A stretch of 64,000 bases of DNA from Actinacidiphila guanduensis (lineage in GTDB: Bacteria; Actinomycetota; Actinomycetes; Streptomycetales; Streptomycetaceae), in NCBI RefSeq assembly GCF_900103985.1, contig NZ_FNIE01000009.1, positions 1 through 64,000 on the forward strand, read 5' to 3'. Position numbers and translations under genes: made by a program. The notes beneath the pieces are model-generated. The model saw nothing but the letters and a program-made list of their open reading frames with translations, had not been told where the DNA came from and did not search any database. The first letter of the stretch is position 1, and the number at the start of each line of letters is the position of its first letter. Positions 8,895-17,595 of the stretch are shown here, one piece after another.

Positions 8895-9005
8895 CAGGTC
8901 TGATGATCGGGACGCGAAAGCGGCGCCCCGGGCCGGGCATACCGGACACCGCGGGCGCGTCGGGCGCGTCAACGGGTGTGTCAGGCGCGTCAGGTGCGCC
9001 GGGGC

Positions 9006-9830
9006 TCACCTGGCGTCCTCGGGGAGCAGCCGGGCCAGGGTGCGCACCGCGCGGTACTGCAGGGTCTTGATGGCGCCCTCGTTCTTGCCCATCACCCGGG
9101 CCGTCTCGGCGACCGACAGGCCCTGCAGGAAACGCAGGGTGACGCACTCCTGCTGCTGCGGGTTGAGCTTGCGGACGGCGGTCAGCAGCGCCTCGTTGGA
9201 CAGCTGCTCCAGCACGTCGTCCTCGGGGCTGCGCTCGACCTCATTGGCGTCGAGCATTTCGCCGGTGGTCACTTCGAGGCGGAACCGGCTCGATTTGAAA
9301 TGGTCCGCGACCAGATTGCGGGCAATGGTGACCAGCCAGGCGCCGAAGTCGCGGCCCTGCCAGGTGAAGGTGCCGATCCGGCGCAGGGCGCGCAGGAACG
9401 TCTCGCTGGTGAGGTCCTCGGCCGTGGCCTTGGAGCCGACCCGGTAGTAGATGTACCGGTAGACGGTGTCGCTGTAGTGGTCGTAGAGGCGGCCGAACGC
9501 CTCGGTCTCGCCGCGCTGGGCGGCTTCGACCAGGTCCATCATGCGGCCGCTGTCGGTGTCGGAGGCGGGGCGGCGGGCGTGGGCGCCGCGCTCGGTGGCG
9601 CCGGCCTGGACGCGCTGCTGGCCGGCACCGGCCGGGCTGCCGGTGTGGCGGGTGCGTCTGCCTGCGGCGGTGCTGACTTCGGCCAGGGCGTGGGCGGGGC
9701 CGGGGACGGTGGGACCGGACGTGGCGAGGGCGGGCACGGCGTACGCGGGGACCGTGCGCGTCAACTGGTCGAGGACCAGAGCGCGCAGCGCAGCCAGGCC
9801 GGAGGCGACAACCCCGTCGTGTGGGTACAC
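9006..9830 (-). CDS. bldN: BldN, developmental ECF sigma factor (proprotein form)
   Basis: The 274-residue protein combines an unusual N-terminal extension of roughly 86-96 residues with a standard ECF sigma factor. Sigma region 2 covers about 98-180 (VYRYIYYRVG, AEDLTSETFLRALRRIGTF, WLVTIARNLVADHFKSSR) and region 4 about 212-274 (LNPQQQECVTLRFLQGLSVA, GKNEGAIKTLQYRA). BldN is known to be made as a proprotein whose N-terminal part is removed; the conserved opening MYPHDGVVASGLAALRALVL is present. It directs chaplin and rodlin genes for aerial hyphae and is held by RsbN. GTG 9830 keeps the conserved first residues. Confidence 0.95.
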   Translation of the reverse strand: MYPHDGVVASGLAALRALVLDQLTRTVPAYAVPALATSGPTVPGPAHALAEVSTAAGRRTRHTGSPAGAGQQRVQAGATERGAHARRPASDTDSGRMMDLVEAAQRGETEAFGRLYDHYSDTVYRYIYYRVGSKATAEDLTSETFLRALRRIGTFTWQGRDFGAWLVTIARNLVADHFKSSRFRLEVTTGEMLDANEVERSPEDDVLEQLSNEALLTAVRKLNPQQQECVTLRFLQGLSVAETARVMGKNEGAIKTLQYRAVRTLARLLPEDAR

Positions 9831-10243
9831 GGGACTCCCAGAGGCAGAACTTCCATCACGTGCAGTACGGGACCGTTCACCCGTCGTGGCGACGTGTGGG
9901 TACCGGATTGCGTCTGAGGAGAATAACGCTTCGTACAGGCGACGCTACACCGAGTTGTGCAATTCGCCGTTTCCGGCACTTCCTGTGCGGAATGGTGATC
10001 GACCAATTATCGAACAGGGGGCCGGAGTTGACCACTTCGGGTCGTGAAATGCCCGTGGAGAGCGCGTGTTGTGCGCGTGTGCGCGAGCGTGTTGCGGGGG
10101 TGCCGTCGCGTGAAATGTGCGGGGAAAAGGGACCGGTGGGCCGGGCGCGGCGACGAGGGGCGAGCGGGGCGCGGGCAGGGCTGTGCGCGGGTCGCGGACG
10201 GCCGCGCGGGCGGGGCGCGGCCGTCCGCTGAACGGACCGTCGG
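9831..10243. other. bldN upstream region
   Basis: The 413 bases between bldN and the HAD-IB gene hold the bldN promoter region (minus strand) plus the terminator of the HAD-IB gene. The part nearest bldN is visibly richer in A/T than the surroundings, as expected for a developmentally regulated promoter. BldD controls bldN in S. coelicolor, but I could not identify a convincing BldD palindrome by eye. Confidence 0.6.
10195..10227 (-). terminator. Terminator of the HAD-IB gene
   Basis: A perfect 13-bp stem (10195-10207 with 10215-10227) with a 7-nt G-rich loop lies 17 bases after the stop codon of the minus-strand HAD-IB gene. Confidence 0.8.
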
Positions 10244-11131
10244 TCAGTGGGAGTTGCGGCGCCGGACGGCGAGGGCGGCGAGCACGCCGCCGGTGACCGC
10301 GCCCATTCCCGCGGCGGCCGGGATGCCGATGCGGGCGGCCTTGCGCCCGGTGCGGTAGTCGCGCAGCCGCCAGCCCTGCTCGCGGGCGTGCCGGCGCAGG
10401 CCCGCGTCGGGGTTGATGGCGTAGGGGTGGCCGACGAGCGAGAGCATCGGGATGTCGTTGGCCGAGTCGCTGTAGGCCGCGCACTGCGAGAGGTCGAGGT
10501 CCTCGGCGGTGGCCAGGGCCCTCACGGCCTCGGCCTTCGCCGGGCCGTGCAGCGGCTCGCCGACCAGCCGGCCGGTGTAGACGCCGCCGACGGACTCCGC
10601 GACGGTGCCCAGCGCGCCGGTCAGGCCCAGCCGGCGGGCGATGATCGCGGCGGTCTCCACCGGCGCGGCCGTCACCAGCCAGACCCGCTGCCCGGCGTCC
10701 AGGTGGGCCTGGGCGAGCGCGCGGGTGCCGGGCCAGATCTTGTCGGCCATGTACTCGTCGTAGATCTCCTCGCCGATGCGGGTCAGTTCGGCGACCCGGT
10801 GGCCCTTGACGATGGACAGCGCGCTCTCCCGGACGTCCTGCATGTGTTCGGGGTCCTCGCTGCCGGCCAGCCGGAAGTACGTCTGCTGCCAGGCGAAGCG
10901 GAGCAGGTCGCGGGTGTCGAAGAACTTCCGCTTGTACAGGCCGCGGCCGAAGTGGAAGAGCGCCGCGCCCTGCATGATCGTGTTGTCCAGGTCGAAGAAC
11001 GCGGCCGCGCGCGGGTCGCCGGCCGCCGGGGTCAGGGCGGCCTCGGCGGCTTCCGCGGCGGCCTCGCCCGCCAGCACACTGCGCTCGGTGGCGGACTGCC
11101 TGCGAGGGGTGAGCCATTTGAGAGCGGCCAT
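10244..11131 (-). CDS. HAD-IB family phosphatase (SerB-like)
   Basis: The 295-residue protein has HAD motif I in AAFFDLDNTIMQGA, a SerB-like cap, motif II in VWLVTAAPVE, and motif IV in AAYSDSANDIPML. It belongs to the IB branch with phosphoserine phosphatase and actinobacterial lysophosphatidate-type phosphatases. The C-terminus ends with a small-residue hydrophobic stretch (AAAGMGAVTGGVLAALAV) and an Arg-rich end, suggesting membrane anchoring. ATG 11131 is favoured, opening MAALKWLTPRRQ; an in-frame start 75 bases upstream would overlap the divergent glutaredoxin gene. Confidence 0.85.
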   Translation of the reverse strand: MAALKWLTPRRQSATERSVLAGEAAAEAAEAALTPAAGDPRAAAFFDLDNTIMQGAALFHFGRGLYKRKFFDTRDLLRFAWQQTYFRLAGSEDPEHMQDVRESALSIVKGHRVAELTRIGEEIYDEYMADKIWPGTRALAQAHLDAGQRVWLVTAAPVETAAIIARRLGLTGALGTVAESVGGVYTGRLVGEPLHGPAKAEAVRALATAEDLDLSQCAAYSDSANDIPMLSLVGHPYAINPDAGLRRHAREQGWRLRDYRTGRKAARIGIPAAAGMGAVTGGVLAALAVRRRNSH

Positions 11132-11205
11132 GCGGCGAGCATAACCACCTTGGGGGGCAAGCCTGGTGCCTGCGGGATGCGGGCGTGTGAACGGCACGGG
11201 ACACA

Positions 11206-11481
11206 ATGGCGCACATGAGCAGCAACACGCACGCCAGCCCTTCCGCCCGGACCGTCACGCTCATCGGCAAGCCCGGCTGCCACTTGTGCGACGACGCCCG
11301 CGCGGTCGTCGCCAAGGTCGCCGCCGAGACCGGTGCGGCCGTCGCCGAGCAGGACATCACCCAGGACGCGGAGCTGTACGACCGCTACTGGGAGCAGATC
11401 CCGGTGGTGCTCGTCGACGGCGAGCAGCACACCTTCTGGCGGGTGGACGAGGACCGGCTGCGGGCCGCCCTTACCGGCTGA
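11206..11481 (+). CDS. Glutaredoxin-like protein
   Basis: A 91-residue thioredoxin-fold protein. The redox motif CHLC follows VTLIGKPG near residue 25, and the cis-Pro lies in QIPVVLVDG, the glutathione/peptide contact of glutaredoxins. It matches the DUF836/glutaredoxin-2-like family. ATG 11215 is an equally good start three codons in. It is divergent from the HAD-IB gene with 74 bases between them and lies upstream of the exonuclease and rex, in the conserved bldN-rex interval. Confidence 0.85.
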   Translation: MAHMSSNTHASPSARTVTLIGKPGCHLCDDARAVVAKVAAETGAAVAEQDITQDAELYDRYWEQIPVVLVDGEQHTFWRVDEDRLRAALTG

Positions 11482-11655
11482 GCCGCGCGGCCGGCGGTGC
11501 CCGGTCCGCCGCCGGCCCGCCGGTCCGCTGCTGGTCTGCCGCCGGTCTGCCGCACCCCTGCGCCGATTGCCCGCTTTACCCCCGAGCGCACGCGTTCGAG
11601 TACCATCGAGGGCGTTTTGCACAACCCGGGGGTGATGCGTGAGGAGTGTGGGCAC

Positions 11656-12408
11656 GTGCTTCCGGGCCGGAGCCAGGACGGGTACGGCTATGCCGTCGTG
11701 GACCTGGAGGCGACCGGGTCGTCCTCGCGGCGGCACCGGGTCGTCGAACTCGCGGTGGTGCTGCTCGGCGCGGACCTGGCGCCCGAGGGCGAGTTCACCA
11801 CCCTGATCGACCCGCTGGGACCGGTCGGCCCCACCCACATCCACGGCATCGAGCCCGCGCACGTCGAGGGCGCCCCCACCTTCGCCGGCGTCGCCGCCCG
11901 GCTGCTCGCGCTGCTGCGCGGGCGGGTCCTGGTCGGGCACAACGTCGGCTGCGACCGGGCGTTCCTGGTGGCCGAGTACGCGCGGCTGGGGGTGCGGCTG
12001 CCCGCGGTGCCCGAGCTGTGCACGATGCGGCTCGCCGCGGCCGCCGCCGAAGCCGCTCCCGCCACCGGTCCCGCTGCCCGCGGCGGTGCTCCCGGCACTT
12101 CTGCCGACCCCGGACGGCGCCCCGCGCCAGGACCGTACGGCGGGCTGTCGCTGCGGGCGTGCGCGGCCGGGATCGGGCTGACCGGCTGGCACCCGCACAC
12201 CGCGCTCGGCGACGCCCGGGCCACCGCCGCGCTGCTGGCCCACCACGGCCCGCACGGCGCCGACCTGCCCGCGGTGCTGGCGGCCGCGGCCGCGCTCACC
12301 TGGCCGGAGCCGCCCGGGCCATCGGCCGGAACCGAGGCCCTGTGGGTGCGGCGCAGCAACGTTTCGGCCCGCCGAACAGTGCCGAATGCCCGGCATGGGC
12401 AGGCGTGA
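11656..12408 (+). CDS. 3'-5' exonuclease (DnaQ/epsilon-like)
   Basis: The 250-residue protein contains the DEDDh exonuclease domain: Exo I in YAVVDLEATG, Exo II in LVGHNVGCDRAFL and Exo III with the histidine in HTALGDARATAALL. An Ala/Pro-rich linker interrupts the domain near residues 130-165. It may proofread or trim DNA or RNA, but no partner is obvious. GTG 11656 is preferred because GAGGAG lies nine bases upstream; ATG 11635 is in frame with a weaker site. The Rex operator and rex follow at once. Confidence 0.82.
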   Translation: MLPGRSQDGYGYAVVDLEATGSSSRRHRVVELAVVLLGADLAPEGEFTTLIDPLGPVGPTHIHGIEPAHVEGAPTFAGVAARLLALLRGRVLVGHNVGCDRAFLVAEYARLGVRLPAVPELCTMRLAAAAAEAAPATGPAARGGAPGTSADPGRRPAPGPYGGLSLRACAAGIGLTGWHPHTALGDARATAALLAHHGPHGADLPAVLAAAAALTWPEPPGPSAGTEALWVRRSNVSARRTVPNARHGQA

Positions 12409-12444
12409 TGCCCATCACTTCCGACGGGCAAATCGGACACCATC

Positions 12445-12464
12445 TTTGTGCACGCGTTCACAAA
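12445..12464. promoter_or_regulatory. Rex operator (ROP) upstream of rex-hemACD
   Basis: The palindrome TTTGTGCACGCGTTCACAAA matches the Rex consensus TGTGAACNNNTTCACA at 12 of 13 fixed positions (core 12447-12462). It lies about 75 bases before the rex start. Rex is known to repress its own operon when NADH/NAD+ is low. Confidence 0.93.
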
Positions 12465-12539
12465 GACATAGCCTGGCGTCCACGGGGCGGCTCCAACGAC
12501 CGTGGTCGCCCTCAGCCCAGCTCTACCCGCAGGAGCACC

Positions 12540-13250
12540 GTGGCAACTGGCCGATCACACCGACCGGCGACCCGCGGCCGAGGAATTCCCGAAGCCACCG
12601 TCGCCCGGCTCCCGCTGTACCTGCGGGCACTGACAGCACTCTCGGAGCGCTCGGTGCCCACCGTCTCCTCCGAGGAACTCGCCGCCGCCGCCGGGGTCAA
12701 CTCGGCCAAGCTGCGCAAGGACTTCTCGTACCTCGGCTCCTACGGGACCAGGGGGGTCGGCTACGACGTGGAATACCTCGTCTACCAGATCAGCAGGGAA
12801 CTCGGCCTCACCCAGGACTGGCCGGTCGTCATCGTCGGGATCGGCAACCTGGGCGCCGCGCTCGCCAACTACGGGGGCTTCGCCTCCCGGGGCTTTCGCG
12901 TCGCCGCCCTGCTCGACGCCGACACCGCGCTCGCCGGCCGGCTGGTCGCGGGCCTGCCGGTGCGGCACATCGACGAGCTGGAGACGATCGTCGCGGACAA
13001 CCAGGTGTCCATCGGCGTGATCGCCACCCCCGCGGGCGCCGCCCAGGAGGTCACCGACCGCCTGGTCGCCGCCGGCGTCACCTCCATCCTCAACTTCGCC
13101 CCCACCGTGCTGTCGGTGCCCGACGGCGTGGACGTGCGCAAGGTGGACCTCTCCATCGAACTGCAGATCCTCGCCTTCCACGAGCAGCGCAAGGCCGGCG
13201 ACGACCGTCCGGAGCCCGACGGGGACGTGCCCGCCGTGATGCCCGCATGA
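12540..13250 (+). CDS. rex: Redox-sensing transcriptional repressor Rex
   Basis: The 236-residue repressor has a winged-helix domain (about 15-80: ATVARLPLYLRAL, VSSEELAAAAGVNSAKLRKD, SYLGSYGTRGVGY) and a Rossmann domain with VVIVGIGNLGAALANYGG near residue 95, followed by the C-terminal domain-swapped helix SIELQILAFHEQ. NADH binding releases DNA. Targets in Streptomyces include cydABCD, nuo and its own operon. GTG 12540 is supported by AGGAG at 12531 and the MATGRSHRPATRGRG opening. The stop overlaps the hemA start (ATGA). Confidence 0.97.
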   Translation: MATGRSHRPATRGRGIPEATVARLPLYLRALTALSERSVPTVSSEELAAAAGVNSAKLRKDFSYLGSYGTRGVGYDVEYLVYQISRELGLTQDWPVVIVGIGNLGAALANYGGFASRGFRVAALLDADTALAGRLVAGLPVRHIDELETIVADNQVSIGVIATPAGAAQEVTDRLVAAGVTSILNFAPTVLSVPDGVDVRKVDLSIELQILAFHEQRKAGDDRPEPDGDVPAVMPA

Positions 13251-14608
13251 GCCTGCTCGTCGTCGGGCTGAGCCACCGCACCGCACCGGTCAGCGTCCTG
13301 GAGCGGGCCGCCCTCTCCGACAGCGCCCGCGGCAAGCTGCTGCTGGACGCCGTCGCCGCGGAGCCGGCCGCCGAGGCCGCGGTGCTGGCCACGTGCAACC
13401 GGATAGAGCTCTACGCGGACGTCGACAAGTTCCACGCCGGCGTCGCCGAGCTGTCCACCCTGCTCGCCCAGCACAGCGGCGCCCCCCTCGACGAGCTGAC
13501 CCCGCACCTGTACGTGCACTACGAGGACCGGGCCGTCCACCACCTGCTCTCGGTGGCCTGCGGCCTGGACTCCATGGTCGTCGGCGAGGGCCAGATCCTC
13601 GGCCAGATCAAGGACGCGCTCGCCCTCGGCCAGGAGCTGCACACCGCGGGCCGCCTGCTCAACGACCTGTTCCAGCAGGCCCTGCGGGTCGGCAAGCGGG
13701 CCCACTCCGAGACCGGCATCGACCGCGCCGGGCAGTCCCTGGTCACCTTCGGCCTGGACCAGCTCGCCCCCGTCACCGGCCCGCCGGCCGGCCGCAGCGC
13801 CCTGGTGGTCGGCGCCGGATCGATGTCCTCGCTGGCCGCCGCGACCCTCGCCCGGGCCGGGGTGAGCGAGCTGGTGATCGCCAACCGCACCGTCGAGCGC
13901 GCCGAGCGGCTGGCCCGCACCCTGGCCGAGCAGGGCACCGCCGCCCGCGCGATCAGCATGGCCGAGGTGCCCGGCGCGCTGCCCGCGGCCGACATCGTCG
14001 TCTCCTGTACCGGCGCGACCGGCCTGGTGCTCACCGCCGACGACCTGCGGGCCGCCGCCGAGGAGCGGGCCGGCCGCGCACCGCGGACCCCGCTGGCCGT
14101 CCTCGACCTGGCCATGCCGCGCGACATCGATGCCGACGCCCACGGCGTCGACGGCGTGCACCTGGTGGACATCGAGTCCCTGGCCGCCGCCTCCGCCGAC
14201 GCCCCCATGGCCGCCGACGTCGACCAGGTGCGGGCGATCGTCTCCGAGGAGGTCGCCGCCTTCGGCGCCGCCCAGCGCGCCGCCCGCATCACCCCCACCG
14301 TGGTCGCGCTGCGCGCGATGGCCGCCGATGTCGTCGCGAGTGAACTCGCCCGGCTCGACGGTAGGCTGCCGGGCCTGGAGGACAAGGAGCGCGCCGAGAT
14401 CGGCCAGACCGTGCGGCGCGTGGTGGACAAACTCCTGCACGCGCCGACCGTGCGGGTCAAGCAGCTCGCCGGCGAGCCCGGCGGGGCCGGCTACGCCGAC
14501 GCCCTGCGCGAACTCTTCGACCTGGACCCGCAGACGGTCGTCGCCGTCAGCCGGGCGGACGGATCGTCGCCCCAGGTCAGGCACAACGGAAACGAGGAAC
14601 TTCGGTGA
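13247..14608 (+). CDS. hemA: Glutamyl-tRNA reductase
   Basis: The 453-residue enzyme reduces glutamyl-tRNA(Glu) to glutamate-1-semialdehyde with NADPH, the first committed step of heme synthesis. The catalytic Cys50 lies in AVLATCNRIELY, followed by VGEGQILGQIK, a Rossmann segment SALVVGAGSMSSLAAATL and the C-terminal dimerisation helix. As the second gene of the Rex operon it ties heme supply to redox state. Start overlaps the rex stop by ATGA, and its own stop overlaps hemC. Confidence 0.97.
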   Translation: MSLLVVGLSHRTAPVSVLERAALSDSARGKLLLDAVAAEPAAEAAVLATCNRIELYADVDKFHAGVAELSTLLAQHSGAPLDELTPHLYVHYEDRAVHHLLSVACGLDSMVVGEGQILGQIKDALALGQELHTAGRLLNDLFQQALRVGKRAHSETGIDRAGQSLVTFGLDQLAPVTGPPAGRSALVVGAGSMSSLAAATLARAGVSELVIANRTVERAERLARTLAEQGTAARAISMAEVPGALPAADIVVSCTGATGLVLTADDLRAAAEERAGRAPRTPLAVLDLAMPRDIDADAHGVDGVHLVDIESLAAASADAPMAADVDQVRAIVSEEVAAFGAAQRAARITPTVVALRAMAADVVASELARLDGRLPGLEDKERAEIGQTVRRVVDKLLHAPTVRVKQLAGEPGGAGYADALRELFDLDPQTVVAVSRADGSSPQVRHNGNEELR

Positions 14609-15585
14609 ACGGCATGTCGGGCGCCCCGTCGGGGGCGCGCCCGCTGCGCCTCGGCACGCGGCGCAGCCAGCTCGCCATGGCGCAGTCGGGCATGGTCGCC
14701 GACCGGGTGCGCCAGGCCACCGGTCGCGAGGTGGAGCTGGTGGAGATCACCACCTACGGCGACGTCTCCAAGGAGGATCTGGCCCGGATCGGCGGCACGG
14801 GGGTCTTCGTCTCCGCGCTGCGCGACGCGCTGCTCGCCGGCGAGATCGACTTCGCCGTGCACAGCCTGAAGGACCTGCCCACCGCCGCCCCCGAGGGCCT
14901 GGTGCTGGCGGCGATCCCGGCCCGCGAGGACCCGCGCGACGCGCTGGTGGCCCGCGACGGGCTGGCCTTCGCCGACCTGCCCGACGGCGCCCGGGTCGGC
15001 ACCGGCTCACCGCGCCGGATGGCCCAGCTCAACGCGTGGGCACGGTCACACGGGCTGCGGGTCGAGACCGTCCCCATCCGTGGCAATGTTGACACCCGCA
15101 TCGGGTACGTTACTTCCGGCAGGCTCGACGCGGTCGTGCTGGCCGCCGCCGGGCTGAACCGCATCGGCAGGATCGCGGAGGCGAGCGAGCTGATCGCCGC
15201 CGACGTGTGCCTGCCCGCTCCCGGACAGGGAGCACTGGCCGTGGAATGCGCCGCCTCCGACCCGGAGTTGGCCGCACAGCTCGCCGGGCTCGACGATCCG
15301 GTCACCCGGGTCGCCGTGACCGCCGAGCGATCCCTGCTCGCCGCCCTTGAGGCCGGCTGCTCCGCCCCGGTGGGCGCGCTGGCCGACCTCATGGACGACG
15401 GGCAGTTTTCCGAGCTGCGCCTGCGCGGCGTCGTCGGCACCACCGACGGCTCCTCGCTGGTGCAGATGTCCATCACCGGTCCCGTACCGGCGTCGGACGA
15501 CGAGGCGCGAGCCCTGGGCCGCGAACTCGCCGAGTCGATGCTCGCCAAGGGTGCGGCCGGTCTTATGGGGGAGAGCACACATTGA
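14605..15585 (+). CDS. hemC: Porphobilinogen deaminase (hydroxymethylbilane synthase)
   Basis: The 326-residue enzyme polymerises four porphobilinogens into hydroxymethylbilane. It has LGTRRSQLAMAQ at the N-terminus, HSLKDLPT and GTGSPRR for substrate binding, and Cys252 in LEAGCSAPVG, to which the dipyrromethane cofactor attaches. GTG 14605 overlaps the hemA stop (GTGA), and the stop region overlaps the hemD start by four bases, so rex-hemA-hemC-hemD is one tightly coupled transcript. Confidence 0.97.
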   Translation: MNGMSGAPSGARPLRLGTRRSQLAMAQSGMVADRVRQATGREVELVEITTYGDVSKEDLARIGGTGVFVSALRDALLAGEIDFAVHSLKDLPTAAPEGLVLAAIPAREDPRDALVARDGLAFADLPDGARVGTGSPRRMAQLNAWARSHGLRVETVPIRGNVDTRIGYVTSGRLDAVVLAAAGLNRIGRIAEASELIAADVCLPAPGQGALAVECAASDPELAAQLAGLDDPVTRVAVTAERSLLAALEAGCSAPVGALADLMDDGQFSELRLRGVVGTTDGSSLVQMSITGPVPASDDEARALGRELAESMLAKGAAGLMGESTH

Positions 15586-17231
15586 ACCCCGCCGCCGTCG
15601 CTACGACCAAGCCCGCCGGCACCGCGGCCGGAGCCGCCGCGCCCGCCGCCGGCCACGTCACCTTCCTCGGGGCAGGCCCCGGTGACCCCGGGCTGCTGAC
15701 CCTGCGCGCCGTGGAGGCGCTCTCCCTGGCCGACGTCCTGGTCGGGGAGGGCCATGTGCTCGACGTCGTGCGCGGGCACGCCCGCGCCGACGTGGGCACA
15801 GCCGAACCCGCCGCGGACGGTGAGGTGTTGGACTTCGCCGCTGCTGTCTCCCAGCTTGTCATGGCGTCCGCGCGGACCGGCAAGCGGGTGGTGCGTGCGG
15901 TCTCCGGCGACCCCGGCCTGGACGCCACCGCCGCCCAGGAGATGCTCGCCTGCGCCCACGCCGGCATCCCGTTCGAGGTCGTCCCCGGTGTCGCCGCCGC
16001 CCTCGGCGTGCCCGCCTACGCGGGCGTGCCGCTCAGCGGCGACGTGCGGTTCGTCGACGCCGCCACGGCCGCGGAGGGCTGCTGGGGCGAGGCCGGCGCC
16101 AGCGACTCCACGCTGGTGGTCGCCACCACGCTGCAGACCGTCGCCGCCGTCGCCGCCGAACTCGTCTCCGCCGGGCGCAAGCCCGACACCGCGCTCACCG
16201 TCACCGTCGCCGGCACCACCACCCGGCAGCGCACCTGGAGCGCCACACTGGCCACCATCGCGGGCGAGTTGAAGGCAACCAAGGCGCTGCCCACGCCCGA
16301 GGGGCCGATCGCGGCAATAGCCGTTGTCGGCGAGCGCACCTCGCAGCGCGAGCACCTGTCCTGGTTCGAGACCAAGCCGCTGTTCGGCTGGCGGGTGCTG
16401 GTGCCGCGCACCAAGGAACAGGCCGCCTCGCTCTCCGACCAGCTGCGCTCCTACGGCGCGGTGCCGCACGAGGTGCCCACCATCGCCGTCGAACCCCCGC
16501 GCACCCCGCAGCAGATGGAGCGGGCGGTCAAGGGCCTGGTCACCGGCCGCTACGAGTGGATCGCCTTCACCTCCGTCAACGCGGTCAAGGCGGTACGCGA
16601 GAAGTTCGAGGAGTACGGGCTGGACGCGCGGGCGTTCGCCGGCATCAAGGTCGCGGCCGTCGGCGAGCAGACCGCGCAGGCGCTGGTCGAGTTCGGCGTC
16701 AAGCCCGACCTGGTGCCCAGCGGCGAGCAGTCCGCGGCCGGGCTGCTGGAGGACTGGCCGCCCTACGACCCGGTCTTCGACCCGATCGACCGCGTCTTCC
16801 TCCCGCGCGCCGACATCGCCACCGAGACGCTCGTGGCCGGCCTGGTCGACCTCGGCTGGGAGGTCGACGACGTCACCGCCTACCGGACGGTGCGGGCCTC
16901 GCCGCCGCCGGCCGAGACCCGCGAGGCGATCAAGGGCGGCGGTTTCGACGCGGTCCTGTTCACCTCCTCCTCCACGGTCCGCAACCTGGTCGGGATCGCC
17001 GGCAAGCCGCACAACGTCACGGTGATCGCCTGTATCGGCCCTGCCACCGCGAAGACGGCGGAGGAGCACGGGCTCCGGGTCGACGTGATGGCCCCCGAGC
17101 CGTCCGTCCACGCCCTCGCCCAGGCGCTCGCCGAGTTCGGCGCGGCGCGCCGCGAGGCGGCGCAGGCGGCGGGCGATCCGGTCACGCGCCCCAGCGAACG
17201 CCGCCCGGGCGCCCGCAGGCGCCGCGTCTGA
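15582..17231 (+). CDS. hemD: Uroporphyrinogen-III synthase fused to SUMT-like domain
   Basis: The 549-residue fusion has an N-terminal tetrapyrrole methylase fold (about 20-250, opening HVTFLGAGPGDPGLLTLRA) and a C-terminal uroporphyrinogen-III synthase (about 265-520, with FTSVNAVKAV and FTSSSTVRNL). The synthase cyclises hydroxymethylbilane to uroporphyrinogen III. The methylase half is divergent: the normal GDPFVFGRGGEE-type loop reads SGDPGLDATAAQEM here and the DxLV segment is altered, so SAM-dependent methylation toward siroheme/cobalamin is doubtful. The tail is Arg-rich. It is the last overlapping gene of the rex operon. Confidence 0.92.
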   Translation: MNPAAVATTKPAGTAAGAAAPAAGHVTFLGAGPGDPGLLTLRAVEALSLADVLVGEGHVLDVVRGHARADVGTAEPAADGEVLDFAAAVSQLVMASARTGKRVVRAVSGDPGLDATAAQEMLACAHAGIPFEVVPGVAAALGVPAYAGVPLSGDVRFVDAATAAEGCWGEAGASDSTLVVATTLQTVAAVAAELVSAGRKPDTALTVTVAGTTTRQRTWSATLATIAGELKATKALPTPEGPIAAIAVVGERTSQREHLSWFETKPLFGWRVLVPRTKEQAASLSDQLRSYGAVPHEVPTIAVEPPRTPQQMERAVKGLVTGRYEWIAFTSVNAVKAVREKFEEYGLDARAFAGIKVAAVGEQTAQALVEFGVKPDLVPSGEQSAAGLLEDWPPYDPVFDPIDRVFLPRADIATETLVAGLVDLGWEVDDVTAYRTVRASPPPAETREAIKGGGFDAVLFTSSSTVRNLVGIAGKPHNVTVIACIGPATAKTAEEHGLRVDVMAPEPSVHALAQALAEFGAARREAAQAAGDPVTRPSERRPGARRRRV

Positions 17232-17595
17232 GACGGCTTCTCGTGACGGGGCGGCTTCTCCCGTAGGGGTTCGCCGCCGTCGCCGCCGGCCACGCCGATG
17301 TGGTCGGGCGCGCAGTTCCTCCCCCCGAGCTTCGCCTGGGAGGTCCCCCCCGCGCCCCTTGGTTGTACGGGGCTCGCTTCGTGCCGAAGGGCAAGGTTCT
17401 TCATGGGCGCGGGGAACTGCTCCCCCAGAGGGGGCACCCCCACAGCCGAGACGGCGCGGCGGGCGGCGACGCTGGGAACCCGAACGGCGAGTTGCCGCCC
17501 CCTTGGGGACCGACGAGGCGTCGGGAAGAGCACTGCCCGCGCGGGCGTACCGTGGAAAACGGTCCCACGTCGAGCGAGAAGGGCAGGCGCAGGTT
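17232..17595. repeat. Non-coding hemD-hemB gap with Streptomyces-type intergenic repeat fragments
   Basis: The 364 bases hold no convincing gene. They contain GGGCGCGCAGTTCCTC at 17306-17321, the same motif that recurs in the tandem array at 43.7-44.0 kb, an opposing GGGCGCGGGGAACTGC-type copy near 17415, and hairpin-prone CTGGGAGG/CCCCCAG pieces. These resemble repeats that are common between genes in Streptomyces. A hemB promoter probably lies at the right end. Confidence 0.6.

Noticed and set aside
9831..10194. Search for a BldD box before bldN
   Set aside because: Several GTG/CAC-containing pieces exist but no symmetric match I can defend.
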